In this document: positions 25,131 through 32,917 of the stretch, piece by piece
Numbering within the stretch: position 1 is the stretch's first letter
Layout: each line of letters opens with the position of its first letter
Source: a virus
Reading direction: 5' to 3' (one strand)
DNA: 40,791 nucleotides
Virus record (IMG/VR): IMGVR_UViG_3300008110_005446
Span: 1 to 40,791 of that record
Made by a program: the position numbers and the translations under genes
Notes under the pieces: generated by a model
Database searches by the model: none
The model's input: the letters and a program-made list of their open reading frames with translations, nothing else
Told to the model about the DNA's origin: nothing

Positions 25131-26164
25131 CTATACTGGTCCGGTAACGTGTCAAATAAAGGCTGCTTTTGATTAACAAATCTATCTCTTAGTATTACTT
25201 GATGCAATAATGTACTCATGGGTTTTCCGGGTACAAGTTCGGCTAATGATTCACTGAATACTTCACCAAAGTCAATCGTTTTAACGTCTACCCATTTAAT
25301 TAATCTATGCAATACTCCATTAATGTAAACAGCATAGTGAGTACGATTGCCTTCTGTGCTAGGCTCCCATGACCAATTCTTATTAAGTGTTTCTTGTTTA
25401 GTAGCTTTTACTAAATCACTTAGATACAATTCGGCTTCATGTTCTTCCGGAGTTCTTCCTATATCAACTCCTACTTGTATGCGTGTGTTATCACATATAC
25501 CTTTACGATTCCATTCTTGGACTTCTTCTAGTACATATGGTAGTTGATTTAAATCTCCTAATGTATATGTAAAATTTTTAATGGTCAATCCTAAGTTGAC
25601 ACAGTTCTTAATGCCTTCTTCTTGTTTCTTACGTATAACTCCGCCATTATACTCAGGATGATTAAGTCCAATAGTCCATTTAAGATTCTTTATACCAACA
25701 AACTTTCTAGCATAATCTTCTTTTCCCAAGTTGATACCGTTGGTTACAATCATAATCATTCTAGGTTTGCCCGGCAATGCTTGAATTGCACGAATCAAAT
25801 CAGGTAAATCTTTTCGTGTTGTGGGTTCAGCCCCGACTAAACTTATCGGAAAGCCATTGTCAGGATAATTACTAATTTGAAATAATATATAGTCTAGACT
25901 AGGATCAGTACTGGTATTCTCCGGCATCTGATAACAATGTGGGCAGTCTAAGTTGCATCTATTCGTTATGTCTACCCAATAGCTGTTTGGCTTGCGTTTT
26001 TCGTATTCCTGACTTAAGTAAAACTCGCTGTCAACTTCTACTAAACATTCGTGATAACCATGTTTTGGGCATGTTTTACCTAGATATATAGACCCATCTC
26101 GGATGAATCTCTTTGCTGGTATATGTCTATAGCAGTGTTCGCATAATGAATAGGTATCTATCAT
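25127..26164 (-). CDS. Radical SAM protein with N-terminal Cys-rich (Tes/MJ0619-like) motif
   Basis: A 345-residue protein. Cys8, Cys11 (CEHCYRHIPA) and Cys32 (TCPKHG) form the N-terminal motif and CNLDCPHC is at 70-77. The GGEP motif is VGAEPTTRKD, identical over this stretch to the protein at 21546. It keeps VDVKTID and HQVILRD. Its near-identity in these phrases shows a fairly recent duplication, although the two genes lie about 2.5 kb apart in different operons. AATAAATA (26190-26183) lies 18 nt upstream of the ATG. Confidence 0.8.
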   Translation of the reverse strand: MIDTYSLCEHCYRHIPAKRFIRDGSIYLGKTCPKHGYHECLVEVDSEFYLSQEYEKRKPNSYWVDITNRCNLDCPHCYQMPENTSTDPSLDYILFQISNYPDNGFPISLVGAEPTTRKDLPDLIRAIQALPGKPRMIMIVTNGINLGKEDYARKFVGIKNLKWTIGLNHPEYNGGVIRKKQEEGIKNCVNLGLTIKNFTYTLGDLNQLPYVLEEVQEWNRKGICDNTRIQVGVDIGRTPEEHEAELYLSDLVKATKQETLNKNWSWEPSTEGNRTHYAVYINGVLHRLIKWVDVKTIDFGEVFSESLAELVPGKPMSTLLHQVILRDRFVNQKQPLFDTLPDQYR

Positions 26165-26182
26165 AAAATTATTTTCTATTGA

Positions 26183-26197
26183 TATTTATTGATAAAT
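26183..26197. promoter_or_regulatory. Divergent late-promoter-like boxes
   Basis: AATAAATA on the minus strand (26190-26183) lies 18 nt before the ATG at 26164. TGATAAAT on the plus strand (26190-26197) lies 10 nt before the ATG at 26208. Both are weaker matches to TATAAATA and further from the start codons than at the other divergent gaps, so these mRNAs would have short leaders. Confidence 0.35.
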
Positions 26198-26207
26198 CTT
26201 TATACGT

Positions 26208-26897
26208 ATGAATTTTAACTATTACTATAACCATGTACCCGGAGAAAGTCCCTCACGTAATAACCTTATCTATACCAGTCTGATATCTGATGATAAGAAG
26301 GTATTTGTACAATGGTATCATAACGATACTGAGTATCATAAAGGGCAGAATCAAGTAGTAGATCCATTATTAATGGAAATTAAATGGGAACGTGAGTTAA
26401 AGTATTTAAAATTGATGCATGGATCATTCCCCGATCATGTACCCAAGATATTAGATATTGATTATAAGTTACGTAAAATCTATTTACAGATAGACGGACC
26501 AGACTTTTGGCAGCGTAGTTTAGATGGTACGGGAAACTTTGATGATGTATTACCCGATTGGCGTGAGCAAATGTTAGAAATAATAGATAGTCATCATCTG
26601 TTAAATCTATACAAATACAGTATGCATCCTAGCAGTTATTTTATAGTTGACGGTAAATTGCGTAGTATTAACTACTTTTTTACATATCATTTAGACGAGG
26701 GACCGATCTCAATTAGTGACCATTTAAGTCATATATACAGTACACGACAAGAACAGTTAAAGTTATATACAGATATGTTGGGCATTGACTGGAATACTCC
26801 GCAACCATTAAATGTATTAGAACACTTATGTTGGGATAGTTTTCGCACTAATTATCCAGAAGATTTCATAGATAAAGTAAAACAATGTATAAGATGA
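26208..26897 (+). CDS. Kinase-like-fold protein, paralog of 16696
   Basis: A 229-residue protein, the same length as its paralog at 16696 and alignable along it (WERELKYLKLMH, PKILDIDY, IYLQIDG, LPDWREQ, MHPSSYFIVDGKLRSINYF). The overall order suggests a kinase or phosphotransferase fold, but the usual catalytic HxD...N and DFG-like residues are not evident. It may be a pseudokinase or a different fold entirely. It leads a three-gene plus operon and overlaps the next gene by 13 bp. Confidence 0.4.
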   Translation: MNFNYYYNHVPGESPSRNNLIYTSLISDDKKVFVQWYHNDTEYHKGQNQVVDPLLMEIKWERELKYLKLMHGSFPDHVPKILDIDYKLRKIYLQIDGPDFWQRSLDGTGNFDDVLPDWREQMLEIIDSHHLLNLYKYSMHPSSYFIVDGKLRSINYFFTYHLDEGPISISDHLSHIYSTRQEQLKLYTDMLGIDWNTPQPLNVLEHLCWDSFRTNYPEDFIDKVKQCIR

Positions 26898-27427
26898 TTT
26901 TATGGCATCGTGACTTAGATTTATCTGACTTTTATATTAAAGCAGAAGAACGTGGGTTTTATAATAATGCAAATGAAAAAAATTTGATTCAATCTATAGC
27001 AAATGAACGTGAATGGCAAGTATGGATTTTATACTATAATGATTCTGCTGTAGGGTGTGTAGCCGCACATAGTATAGAAGAAGGTTATAGAATATGTACT
27101 AGAACTTGTATTCTTACTGATTTAATACCCACTAACTCATTGCGTACTCGTAATCAAATCATTACTCATCAACATATCACAGCACAATTCTTTATACCCA
27201 AATGTATTGAATGGGTTAATGGAAAGGGTGACATGTATATTACCACACATCCTAGCAATGTAGGAACACAACGATTAGTACATAATATATGGGCGCCGTC
27301 ATTAGTAAAGACTAATGTATTGTTTAAAGCATTTGATAAAGAATATAGAGGTCATACACAGACTTTTTGGAAGCTCAATTCTGACGAATTCCTAAGTCAA
27401 CTTAGTAAAGTTAAATCATGGCAGTAA
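26885..27427 (+). CDS. Possible GNAT-fold protein
   Basis: A 180-residue protein. The strand pair WQVWILYYNDSAVGCVAAHS near residues 45-63 looks like strands 2-4 of a GNAT acetyltransferase. The Q/R-x-x-G-x-G/A acetyl-CoA motif is not clear; the nearest candidate is the HPSNVGTQRLVHN segment near 120. I would call it hypothetical with a possible GNAT fold. A second Met at codon 4 is an alternative start. It overlaps the preceding kinase-like gene and, by 10 bp, the following gene. Confidence 0.4.
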   Translation: MYKMILWHRDLDLSDFYIKAEERGFYNNANEKNLIQSIANEREWQVWILYYNDSAVGCVAAHSIEEGYRICTRTCILTDLIPTNSLRTRNQIITHQHITAQFFIPKCIEWVNGKGDMYITTHPSNVGTQRLVHNIWAPSLVKTNVLFKAFDKEYRGHTQTFWKLNSDEFLSQLSKVKSWQ

Positions 27428-28719
27428 CTCCATTTATAAAACGCGGTAGTAAAAACGTATGGTGTATAGTAGATAATCATGCGAAATTTTCTAATGGTTG
27501 GGCAAGAGAAATATCAATTAACTTATCTGACCATATGATTTTCAAAATTGATCTTTTTGGATATGACATATATATCGGCGATGATGAAGATGAATTGTTA
27601 AGAACAGTATCAATAGATTATGAGTATGCTATTGTTGTTGCTTCTGGAACTTCGTTTACATTATCTGATAAACTTTTTCCGTTAATAGAAGATTTATTGA
27701 ATAAGGATTTTTTCATTGCAGGGCATATACTAGATCGCGGGGCAGAATATCCTGAATTACACCATCAATTTTATGTAATTAATCTAGTAGAATATAGAAA
27801 ATGTCATTGCCCTATAATAGGTCCGGGTAAGGAATTTAATAGTTTAGATATGCCCTGGCATGGACATCATATAATGCGTATAGCAGAATATAAGACAATA
27901 GATATAGGTACAGCGATTCGTAATGCAAAAAGATATCTATACTATGAACATGAGCATGTATTTTTAAAAGAGTTATCTAACATATACCATGATCAATTTT
28001 TTGCTAACAACTTTTTTGCATCATGGAATTCAGATAAGTTGTATACTGATATTGCATTCGCCGGGCCCGTCGATCAATACGTAACAGTAGGTATAGGTTT
28101 GAATTGGATTAAAAATTTAGAAATTATTGGATTCACTAAAGATTCTAATGTTGTATTCACAGACATAAATCACAATTGTCTGGTATATATGAAGAAATTA
28201 ATTGAAACATGGGACGGAATGAATTATACTCAGTTCTACAAAGATAACAGTCCAATGGGTATTAACGGGGAGTCCCCTATACCACAATCTTATTATGATA
28301 AAACTCAATCTGAGTGGGAACAGTTTATATCTACCTTTGATGATTGGGCATCAATATGGAATCAAGTACGACAGCTAAAATTTAAGTATATACTTACCAA
28401 CTATATGTCAAATTACAACTTTGATTGGATCGACTCCGAAAAACGGACAGTTATCAATTTAAGTGACTTATTTACGCATACACCCTATATATTTGTTCAT
28501 AGTTTGAAATATAGGATTGCTAGTGAAAACAAATTATTCAAAATGCTAGTAGAAAAAGATCCTGAAATAACATTGATGTTGACCTCACGGGCAGTTAATG
28601 GATTTGCAGAAAATAATCAATTAATAGGTAACCGACTGATAGTTGGTAAAGTAAAAGATTTTGCATTAACAGACATTAAAGATTTAAGGTGTCCGCCCTG
28701 GCATAAAAATGATTGGTAA
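27418..28719 (+). CDS. Unrecognised protein, possible methyltransferase-like second half
   Basis: A 433-residue protein of no family I recognise. The first half (1-215) has alternating hydrophobic strands and acidic loops. Around residues 220-255 the order GPVDQY...VGIGLNWIKNLEIIG...VVFTDIN resembles motif I and the acidic strand-2 end of a Rossmann methyltransferase, so the second half may bind SAM or a nucleotide sugar. It has no signal peptide or membrane segment. It ends in a 12-bp palindrome shared with the convergent TauD-like gene. Confidence 0.45.
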   Translation: MAVTPFIKRGSKNVWCIVDNHAKFSNGWAREISINLSDHMIFKIDLFGYDIYIGDDEDELLRTVSIDYEYAIVVASGTSFTLSDKLFPLIEDLLNKDFFIAGHILDRGAEYPELHHQFYVINLVEYRKCHCPIIGPGKEFNSLDMPWHGHHIMRIAEYKTIDIGTAIRNAKRYLYYEHEHVFLKELSNIYHDQFFANNFFASWNSDKLYTDIAFAGPVDQYVTVGIGLNWIKNLEIIGFTKDSNVVFTDINHNCLVYMKKLIETWDGMNYTQFYKDNSPMGINGESPIPQSYYDKTQSEWEQFISTFDDWASIWNQVRQLKFKYILTNYMSNYNFDWIDSEKRTVINLSDLFTHTPYIFVHSLKYRIASENKLFKMLVEKDPEITLMLTSRAVNGFAENNQLIGNRLIVGKVKDFALTDIKDLRCPPWHKNDW

Positions 28720-28729
28720 CTTATAAGTT
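28718..28729. other. Palindrome at convergent stop codons
   Basis: AACTTATAAGTT is a perfect 12-bp palindrome. The plus-strand TAA (28717-28719) and the minus-strand TAA (28723-28721) both fall in or at its edge, so the two convergent genes end one base apart. It is too short, and lacks a loop, to be a terminator. Confidence 0.5.
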
Positions 28730-29581
28730 AATTGGGTAGTCAAACATTGCTCTATGCAATAATCGTTTGTCCATATTATTAAATGCCCATCGTTTGTGCA
28801 AACCCATGCGATTGTCAGATATAACTATGTCACCTAATTCCCAATTATGATGATAGCAATATTTTTCCTGTGTCATATGTTCTGCTAGTTTAGAAAATAT
28901 TTTTTTACTTTCATCTCTTGTTAAGGCATTTATATGATGAGTATTATAAAAAGAGAACATTAGGTGCTTTTTACCCATTAGGCTAGTACATACAATCGGT
29001 TGTGTATAACCTTCAAATTCTTCACCAGGAGCCCACATTGTACCGTCATCATCTTTGCTGAAGCGGCTTACATTAAAATCTACATATCGTGTCATGGTAA
29101 CAGTTGATTTTTCTAAAAAATTTTTAGTTTCTTCATCTAAATCTTCGTATGCCATGATACTATTAAGCCAAGAAGTTTTAGATCCTTCTACACCCTCAAC
29201 GGCATGTAGCCAAATTAACGCTACTTTATTCTTTTGCATTGACCAATGAAAATCCAAATGCCATGCCATTTCTTCTTTGTGGCTAGATATTCCTCCTACT
29301 TGATATTCATTTTTTTTACCACCTACTCTGAGTAATTTTCCATTAGTACCGGCGACTTCTAATAATTTCATTTGTTCGTCACTAACGCTCAAAAAAGAAC
29401 CAATATCTCTGAACATACTAACTACTCGTAACTCATCAGATAATGATAATTTTTGTTTTTTTATTACTACTAAGGTATGTGTAGCTATCAATTTAGAAAT
29501 GACATTTATGTCAGCTTGAGTAGCCAATGCTAAATCAAACTCAGTTATAATGGGTGCCCAATTGACATAATCAATTTTCAT
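28721..29581 (-). CDS. TauD/TfdA-type 2OG/Fe(II) dioxygenase
   Basis: A 286-residue protein of the TauD/TfdA family (normal length about 280). H108-L-D110 (AWHLDFHW) gives the iron pair, H262 (GLHKRW) the distal ligand, and Arg277 (LLHRAMF) the 2-oxoglutarate anchor. The middle GSKTSWLNSIMAY matches the conserved G-x-T-x-F/W-x-N/D region. Family members hydroxylate small organic acids, amino acids or sulfonates. It overlaps its HxN paralog by 11 bp, and the two may work as a pair. Confidence 0.8.
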   Translation of the reverse strand: MKIDYVNWAPIITEFDLALATQADINVISKLIATHTLVVIKKQKLSLSDELRVVSMFRDIGSFLSVSDEQMKLLEVAGTNGKLLRVGGKKNEYQVGGISSHKEEMAWHLDFHWSMQKNKVALIWLHAVEGVEGSKTSWLNSIMAYEDLDEETKNFLEKSTVTMTRYVDFNVSRFSKDDDGTMWAPGEEFEGYTQPIVCTSLMGKKHLMFSFYNTHHINALTRDESKKIFSKLAEHMTQEKYCYHHNWELGDIVISDNRMGLHKRWAFNNMDKRLLHRAMFDYPINL

Positions 29582-30446
29582 TTAGATAGTCCTGATCAGG
29601 GAAATCAAATACCATACGATGCAATACTCTTGTGTAGATTTGCTCAAATCTCCAGCGTTTATGAATGCCTAGCCATTGTTCACTTAACACTATATCTCCG
29701 TCTTCCCAATCATGATGATAGCAATATTTTTCTTGAATAGTGTGTTCAAATAAAGGTTTGGCTATCTCCAATGATTCTTCCCTAGACATTCCTTCAAATT
29801 TTTCTAGTTGTAATAGAGAAAAATATAAGCCTGTTTTTCCTGCATTATTTGTATGTATAATATTTGGCGTAAAATTTTCTATTACAAATTTACTTTTACC
29901 AAACGTATCACTATCTTTATATTCAGTAGTATGTTGCATTCCACCATAATATATGCATTTTAAATCATGCAGTTTATGTTTAGTGTCACTATCTAAATCA
30001 TTGTATGATAGTATATTATTGTTCCAACTAGTTCTAGAACCTTTTGTACCTTTGACTCCATACAGCCAAACTATAGGAGATCGATCTTCTTTATACGGGT
30101 GATTGCAATGCCATTGCATTTCATCTACATGGCCTGCAATACCCGGCTTACCGTGTTCGTTTAATTCGCCTGACACCCTGCAAACAATTCCAGTAGGGTC
30201 TTGAGTAATGTCTGCTACACAGTCCATAAAAAATTCATCTTCAGGTTTAAACAGAGGATTAGGGTTTTTAAACATTTTAGCAATTCTAACTTGGTCAGCT
30301 ACTGTAAGATGTTGACCTCTTACAACAACACATGTATGTTTAGCAATCAGTCTTGCAATTTCTAATATGTTTTCTTGTGTAGCCGTATTGAAGTCAAAAT
30401 CTTCTAATAATGCAGTCCATCCGTTTTCATGTATTTTGTATTTCAT
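29571..30446 (-). CDS. TauD/TfdA paralog with HxN instead of HxD
   Basis: A 291-residue paralog of the protein at 28721, with similar EKYCYHH-W-GDIV and GIHKRWRF segments, distal H262 and Arg277. The first iron motif reads W-H113-C-N115-H (EMQWHCNHPY), so the carboxylate ligand is replaced by Asn. All other family landmarks (GSRTSWNNNILSY) are kept and the frame is intact. It might be inactive, use another ligand (His116 or Cys114), or have altered chemistry, as in 2OG halogenases where this Asp is Gly or Ala. It overlaps the acyltransferase gene by 4 bp. Confidence 0.75.
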   Translation of the reverse strand: MKYKIHENGWTALLEDFDFNTATQENILEIARLIAKHTCVVVRGQHLTVADQVRIAKMFKNPNPLFKPEDEFFMDCVADITQDPTGIVCRVSGELNEHGKPGIAGHVDEMQWHCNHPYKEDRSPIVWLYGVKGTKGSRTSWNNNILSYNDLDSDTKHKLHDLKCIYYGGMQHTTEYKDSDTFGKSKFVIENFTPNIIHTNNAGKTGLYFSLLQLEKFEGMSREESLEIAKPLFEHTIQEKYCYHHDWEDGDIVLSEQWLGIHKRWRFEQIYTRVLHRMVFDFPDQDYLNEN

Positions 30447-31201
30447 AAATTAAATCCCAATGTAAGAATATCATCTTGTATTAAACTACTATCTAATTCA
30501 TTAACCGCTTCTATAAATCTAAACACATTATCAACTGGTAATGTTTTTAATATGTCTAGTTTAATGTTCCACCATTTAGTTTCTAAGAGTTGTTCTTTGA
30601 TTTTGTCTGGAAATCTATCTCTTAATGGCTTAGCTGGTATACCACCAGCTATAGTATATGGTTCTATATCAGTAGACACAACCGCATTTGCCGCAATCAC
30701 GGATCCTGTACCGATAGTTACACCTGGCATGACTACAATACCATCACCCAAAAACACATCGTTTTCTATAATTACTGGTTCTTGAATGATATCTAATTTT
30801 ACATTATCCGGAAAATTTAATAATATCTTTTCTTCTTCTGAGTAATTAGATTGATGAGCCATTATAGTATCTGAATTTATGCTCACTCCAGAGATGTTAT
30901 GCATTCCGGCAGCAATAGTACATCTACGTCCTATTCCACTATGTCTGCCCATAAAAATGTTATCACGCATATAGCCACCGTCTCTGATGCTAGAGTATGC
31001 ACCTATAAATATTCTGTTGTGATTGCTTTTAAAATTTTGAGACCAATTCATTGATCCTTTTTCAAATAAAGTGCCGTTAATATACTCTAAATTAGTATGT
31101 CGTATATTATATAATGGCAAGTCATCTGTTTTTAACTCTATGTCCTGTGACAATTTATTTTCAAGGAACATGGACAATTTATGTTCTATACTATGATTCA
31201 T
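30443..31201 (-). CDS. Hexapeptide-repeat acyltransferase (CatB/XAT type)
   Basis: A 252-residue protein with a left-handed beta-helix. Repeats run from IGAYSSIRDG near 72 through GRHSGIGRRCTIAAG to ENDVFLGDGIVVMPGVTIGTG and IAANAVVSTDI, then the typical exit IAGGIPAKPLRDRF. GMHNIS near 101 holds the His usual for catalysis. These enzymes move acetyl or other acyl groups from a CoA or ACP donor to sugars or antibiotics. ATG 31201 is chosen over 31237 because TATAAATA-N5-ATG sits there. It is the first gene of a minus operon with the two TauD-like proteins. Confidence 0.8.
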   Translation of the reverse strand: MNHSIEHKLSMFLENKLSQDIELKTDDLPLYNIRHTNLEYINGTLFEKGSMNWSQNFKSNHNRIFIGAYSSIRDGGYMRDNIFMGRHSGIGRRCTIAAGMHNISGVSINSDTIMAHQSNYSEEEKILLNFPDNVKLDIIQEPVIIENDVFLGDGIVVMPGVTIGTGSVIAANAVVSTDIEPYTIAGGIPAKPLRDRFPDKIKEQLLETKWWNIKLDILKTLPVDNVFRFIEAVNELDSSLIQDDILTLGFNL

Positions 31202-31206
31202 AGCTA

Positions 31207-31242
31207 TATTTATATCTCTACTTTTGGGTACGTACATAAATA
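31207..31242. promoter_or_regulatory. Symmetric divergent late promoters
   Basis: ATAAATATAGCTATG occurs on both strands as an inverted pair. The minus-strand box TATAAATA (31214-31207) is followed by TAGCT and the ATG at 31201. The plus-strand box CATAAATA (31235-31242) is followed by the same TAGCT and the ATG at 31248. Spacer and start codon are identical in both directions, so the box, spacer and ATG act as one unit. Confidence 0.7.
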
Positions 31243-31247
31243 TAGCT

Positions 31248-31817
31248 ATGGATTACTCAAAGGTTATAGCAATAGAAGTTGACATTGACATAGACTATGA
31301 TATGATGCGTGAAGAATTTCTAAGTATTTTAGACAGTCAATGGAATAATCATTCATCGTATCTACCCGGATACAATCATGTAACTTACAAATCTTTATTT
31401 TTAACAAAGAATAATCATGGGGTTTTTGATGATTTTAAAGTAGCAAAAACTATACCACATTCAGAATGGTATTGGGATGATAGTATTAATATGCCTTATA
31501 CCAAAACAGTTATAGATTCGTTACCGTCAAAATCTATTGGTATAGTTAGAATAATGGTAACCAACGGCGTATTACCATTACATACTGATTGCAACTCAAA
31601 TACTTCGGTTGATCATACATATAGGTTAGGATTAACTATTTCTCCCATGTGTAGTGATAAGTTGCAATTAGGTAATACATTCATTCCATATAAAGCACTA
31701 TTTTTTAATGATTGTGTTCCTCACGGATTTTTATCAAGTGCTGACACACAAATGAGTGTTAGAATTTTTGGTGATTTTGAATATGAGAAATTTAATATAA
31801 AAAGGATCTATGCATGA
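31248..31817 (+). CDS. 2OG/Fe(II) oxygenase-like protein
   Basis: A 189-residue protein with H112-T-D114 (PLHTDCN), distal H159 (CVPHGFLS) and R172 (SVRIFGDF), a full ligand set. The frame is open to ATG 31224, but ATG 31248 is preferred because the promoter box ends 5 nt before it. In the gene order the protein sits with another oxygenase (31814) in a two-gene plus operon, overlapping by ATGA. Confidence 0.65.
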   Translation: MDYSKVIAIEVDIDIDYDMMREEFLSILDSQWNNHSSYLPGYNHVTYKSLFLTKNNHGVFDDFKVAKTIPHSEWYWDDSINMPYTKTVIDSLPSKSIGIVRIMVTNGVLPLHTDCNSNTSVDHTYRLGLTISPMCSDKLQLGNTFIPYKALFFNDCVPHGFLSSADTQMSVRIFGDFEYEKFNIKRIYA

Positions 31818-32272
31818 AAAATGTTGAGTATCTGGATTTAGATAGAATTCCAGATTATCTAATTGTTGATATATACCAGACTATTAGAAATACCCCTCCC
31901 AAAGAAAGACACTCAGTTCCTGAAGGAACTGACGCTGAAAAATATAATGCTTGGAATAGTATTAAAGTAAGTGATAAGTTAAAAGAATTTGTAAAAACTT
32001 TATTTGACTTTGAGCATGATGTGCATATTTTTGTACTGTCAGGTGATTTGCCTGTACATAAAGACAATACTAGAAATGTTGCCTATAACTATGTTTTAGA
32101 AACGGGCGGGGCAACAACTAACTTCCATGATGAAGATAAAGTACTAATAGAAGAAAATCATATTCAACCGTTTATATGGCATAAACTAAACGTAGCTGAG
32201 TTTCATAGTGTGTTGATACCAAATCCACCAAGAATTGTAGTAAGTGTGTCAGTGCATTGGAAAACAGATTAA
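31814..32272 (+). CDS. Small 2OG/Fe(II) oxygenase-like protein
   Basis: A 152-residue protein, the shortest of the set. H82-K-D84 (PVHKDN), distal H131 (AEFHSV) and R140 (PPRIVVSVSV) fit a minimal double-stranded beta-helix with all ligands. It is translationally coupled to the gene before it. Its TAA shares bases with the stop of the convergent adenylation-domain gene (4-bp overlap). Confidence 0.65.
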   Translation: MKNVEYLDLDRIPDYLIVDIYQTIRNTPPKERHSVPEGTDAEKYNAWNSIKVSDKLKEFVKTLFDFEHDVHIFVLSGDLPVHKDNTRNVAYNYVLETGGATTNFHDEDKVLIEENHIQPFIWHKLNVAEFHSVLIPNPPRIVVSVSVHWKTD

Positions 32273-32916
32273 ACGTTTTTCCAAGTATTCCCATTAATAC
32301 CATCTAACTTTCTTTTTAAGAATTTTTTAGTAGATACATCAAAGATATCCCCGGTGTGCCAATTATTGATTACACATTCGCCTTCATCAGTAAAGTCTAC
32401 AACATAATCTGATTTAGGTGTAAAGTCGAATGCTTCACTGTTATAGCCTATGAAAACAGGGGGAGGCATTTCTGTCATTCCATACCAGTTAGCAACTAGT
32501 TTAACACCTTTATTTAGAAAATCATTTATCATTTGCTGATTTACTTGTCCACTTCCAGTTACCATGTAACGGACACAACTCATGTCCATATTGTTCCATT
32601 CTACTGTTTCTTTTAATAATTCCCAATGACGAGGTATAAGTGCGATGTATGTAGGTCTAAATTTATTGAATTTTTGTAAGTAATCAGATGCTTCAAATTT
32701 AGCTGACACTAGTTTTGCTCCTGCTCTATATGCAGGCATCGTAGTAACTGTATAGTGTGCTATTGTATTACCAGGAAATACATCTAAGACTATATCTTCA
32801 CTACTTAATCTAATTTCTTTAATAGACCTTTGTATAGATGATTCAATATAATCCCATGTATGGATAACTGTTTTTGGTGCTTTAGTTGTACCAGACGTTA
32901 GTAATGTTAAACTCAT
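32269..32916 (-). CDS. Minimal ANL-type adenylation domain
   Basis: A 215-residue protein covering only the middle of the acyl-CoA synthetase/adenylation fold. The phosphate loop TSGTTKAPK (A3) is at 7-15, YGMTE (A5) at 145-149 and TGDIF (A7) at 188-192. It ends at a hinge-like KRKLDGINGN (A8). Usual members have about 150 residues before A3 and about 110 after A8, including the A10 lysine; both are absent. The ATP-binding signature is intact, so adenylate formation is possible, but the catalytic Lys must come from elsewhere or be dispensed with. ATG 32916 starts 1 nt after the FkbM stop; an upstream ATG at 32928 would add four residues. Confidence 0.7.
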   Translation of the reverse strand: MSLTLLTSGTTKAPKTVIHTWDYIESSIQRSIKEIRLSSEDIVLDVFPGNTIAHYTVTTMPAYRAGAKLVSAKFEASDYLQKFNKFRPTYIALIPRHWELLKETVEWNNMDMSCVRYMVTGSGQVNQQMINDFLNKGVKLVANWYGMTEMPPPVFIGYNSEAFDFTPKSDYVVDFTDEGECVINNWHTGDIFDVSTKKFLKRKLDGINGNTWKNV

Positions 32917-32917
32917 T

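Noticed and set aside
28718-28729. Bidirectional terminator between convergent genes
   Set aside because: The palindrome has no loop, is AT-rich and lacks flanking T runs.
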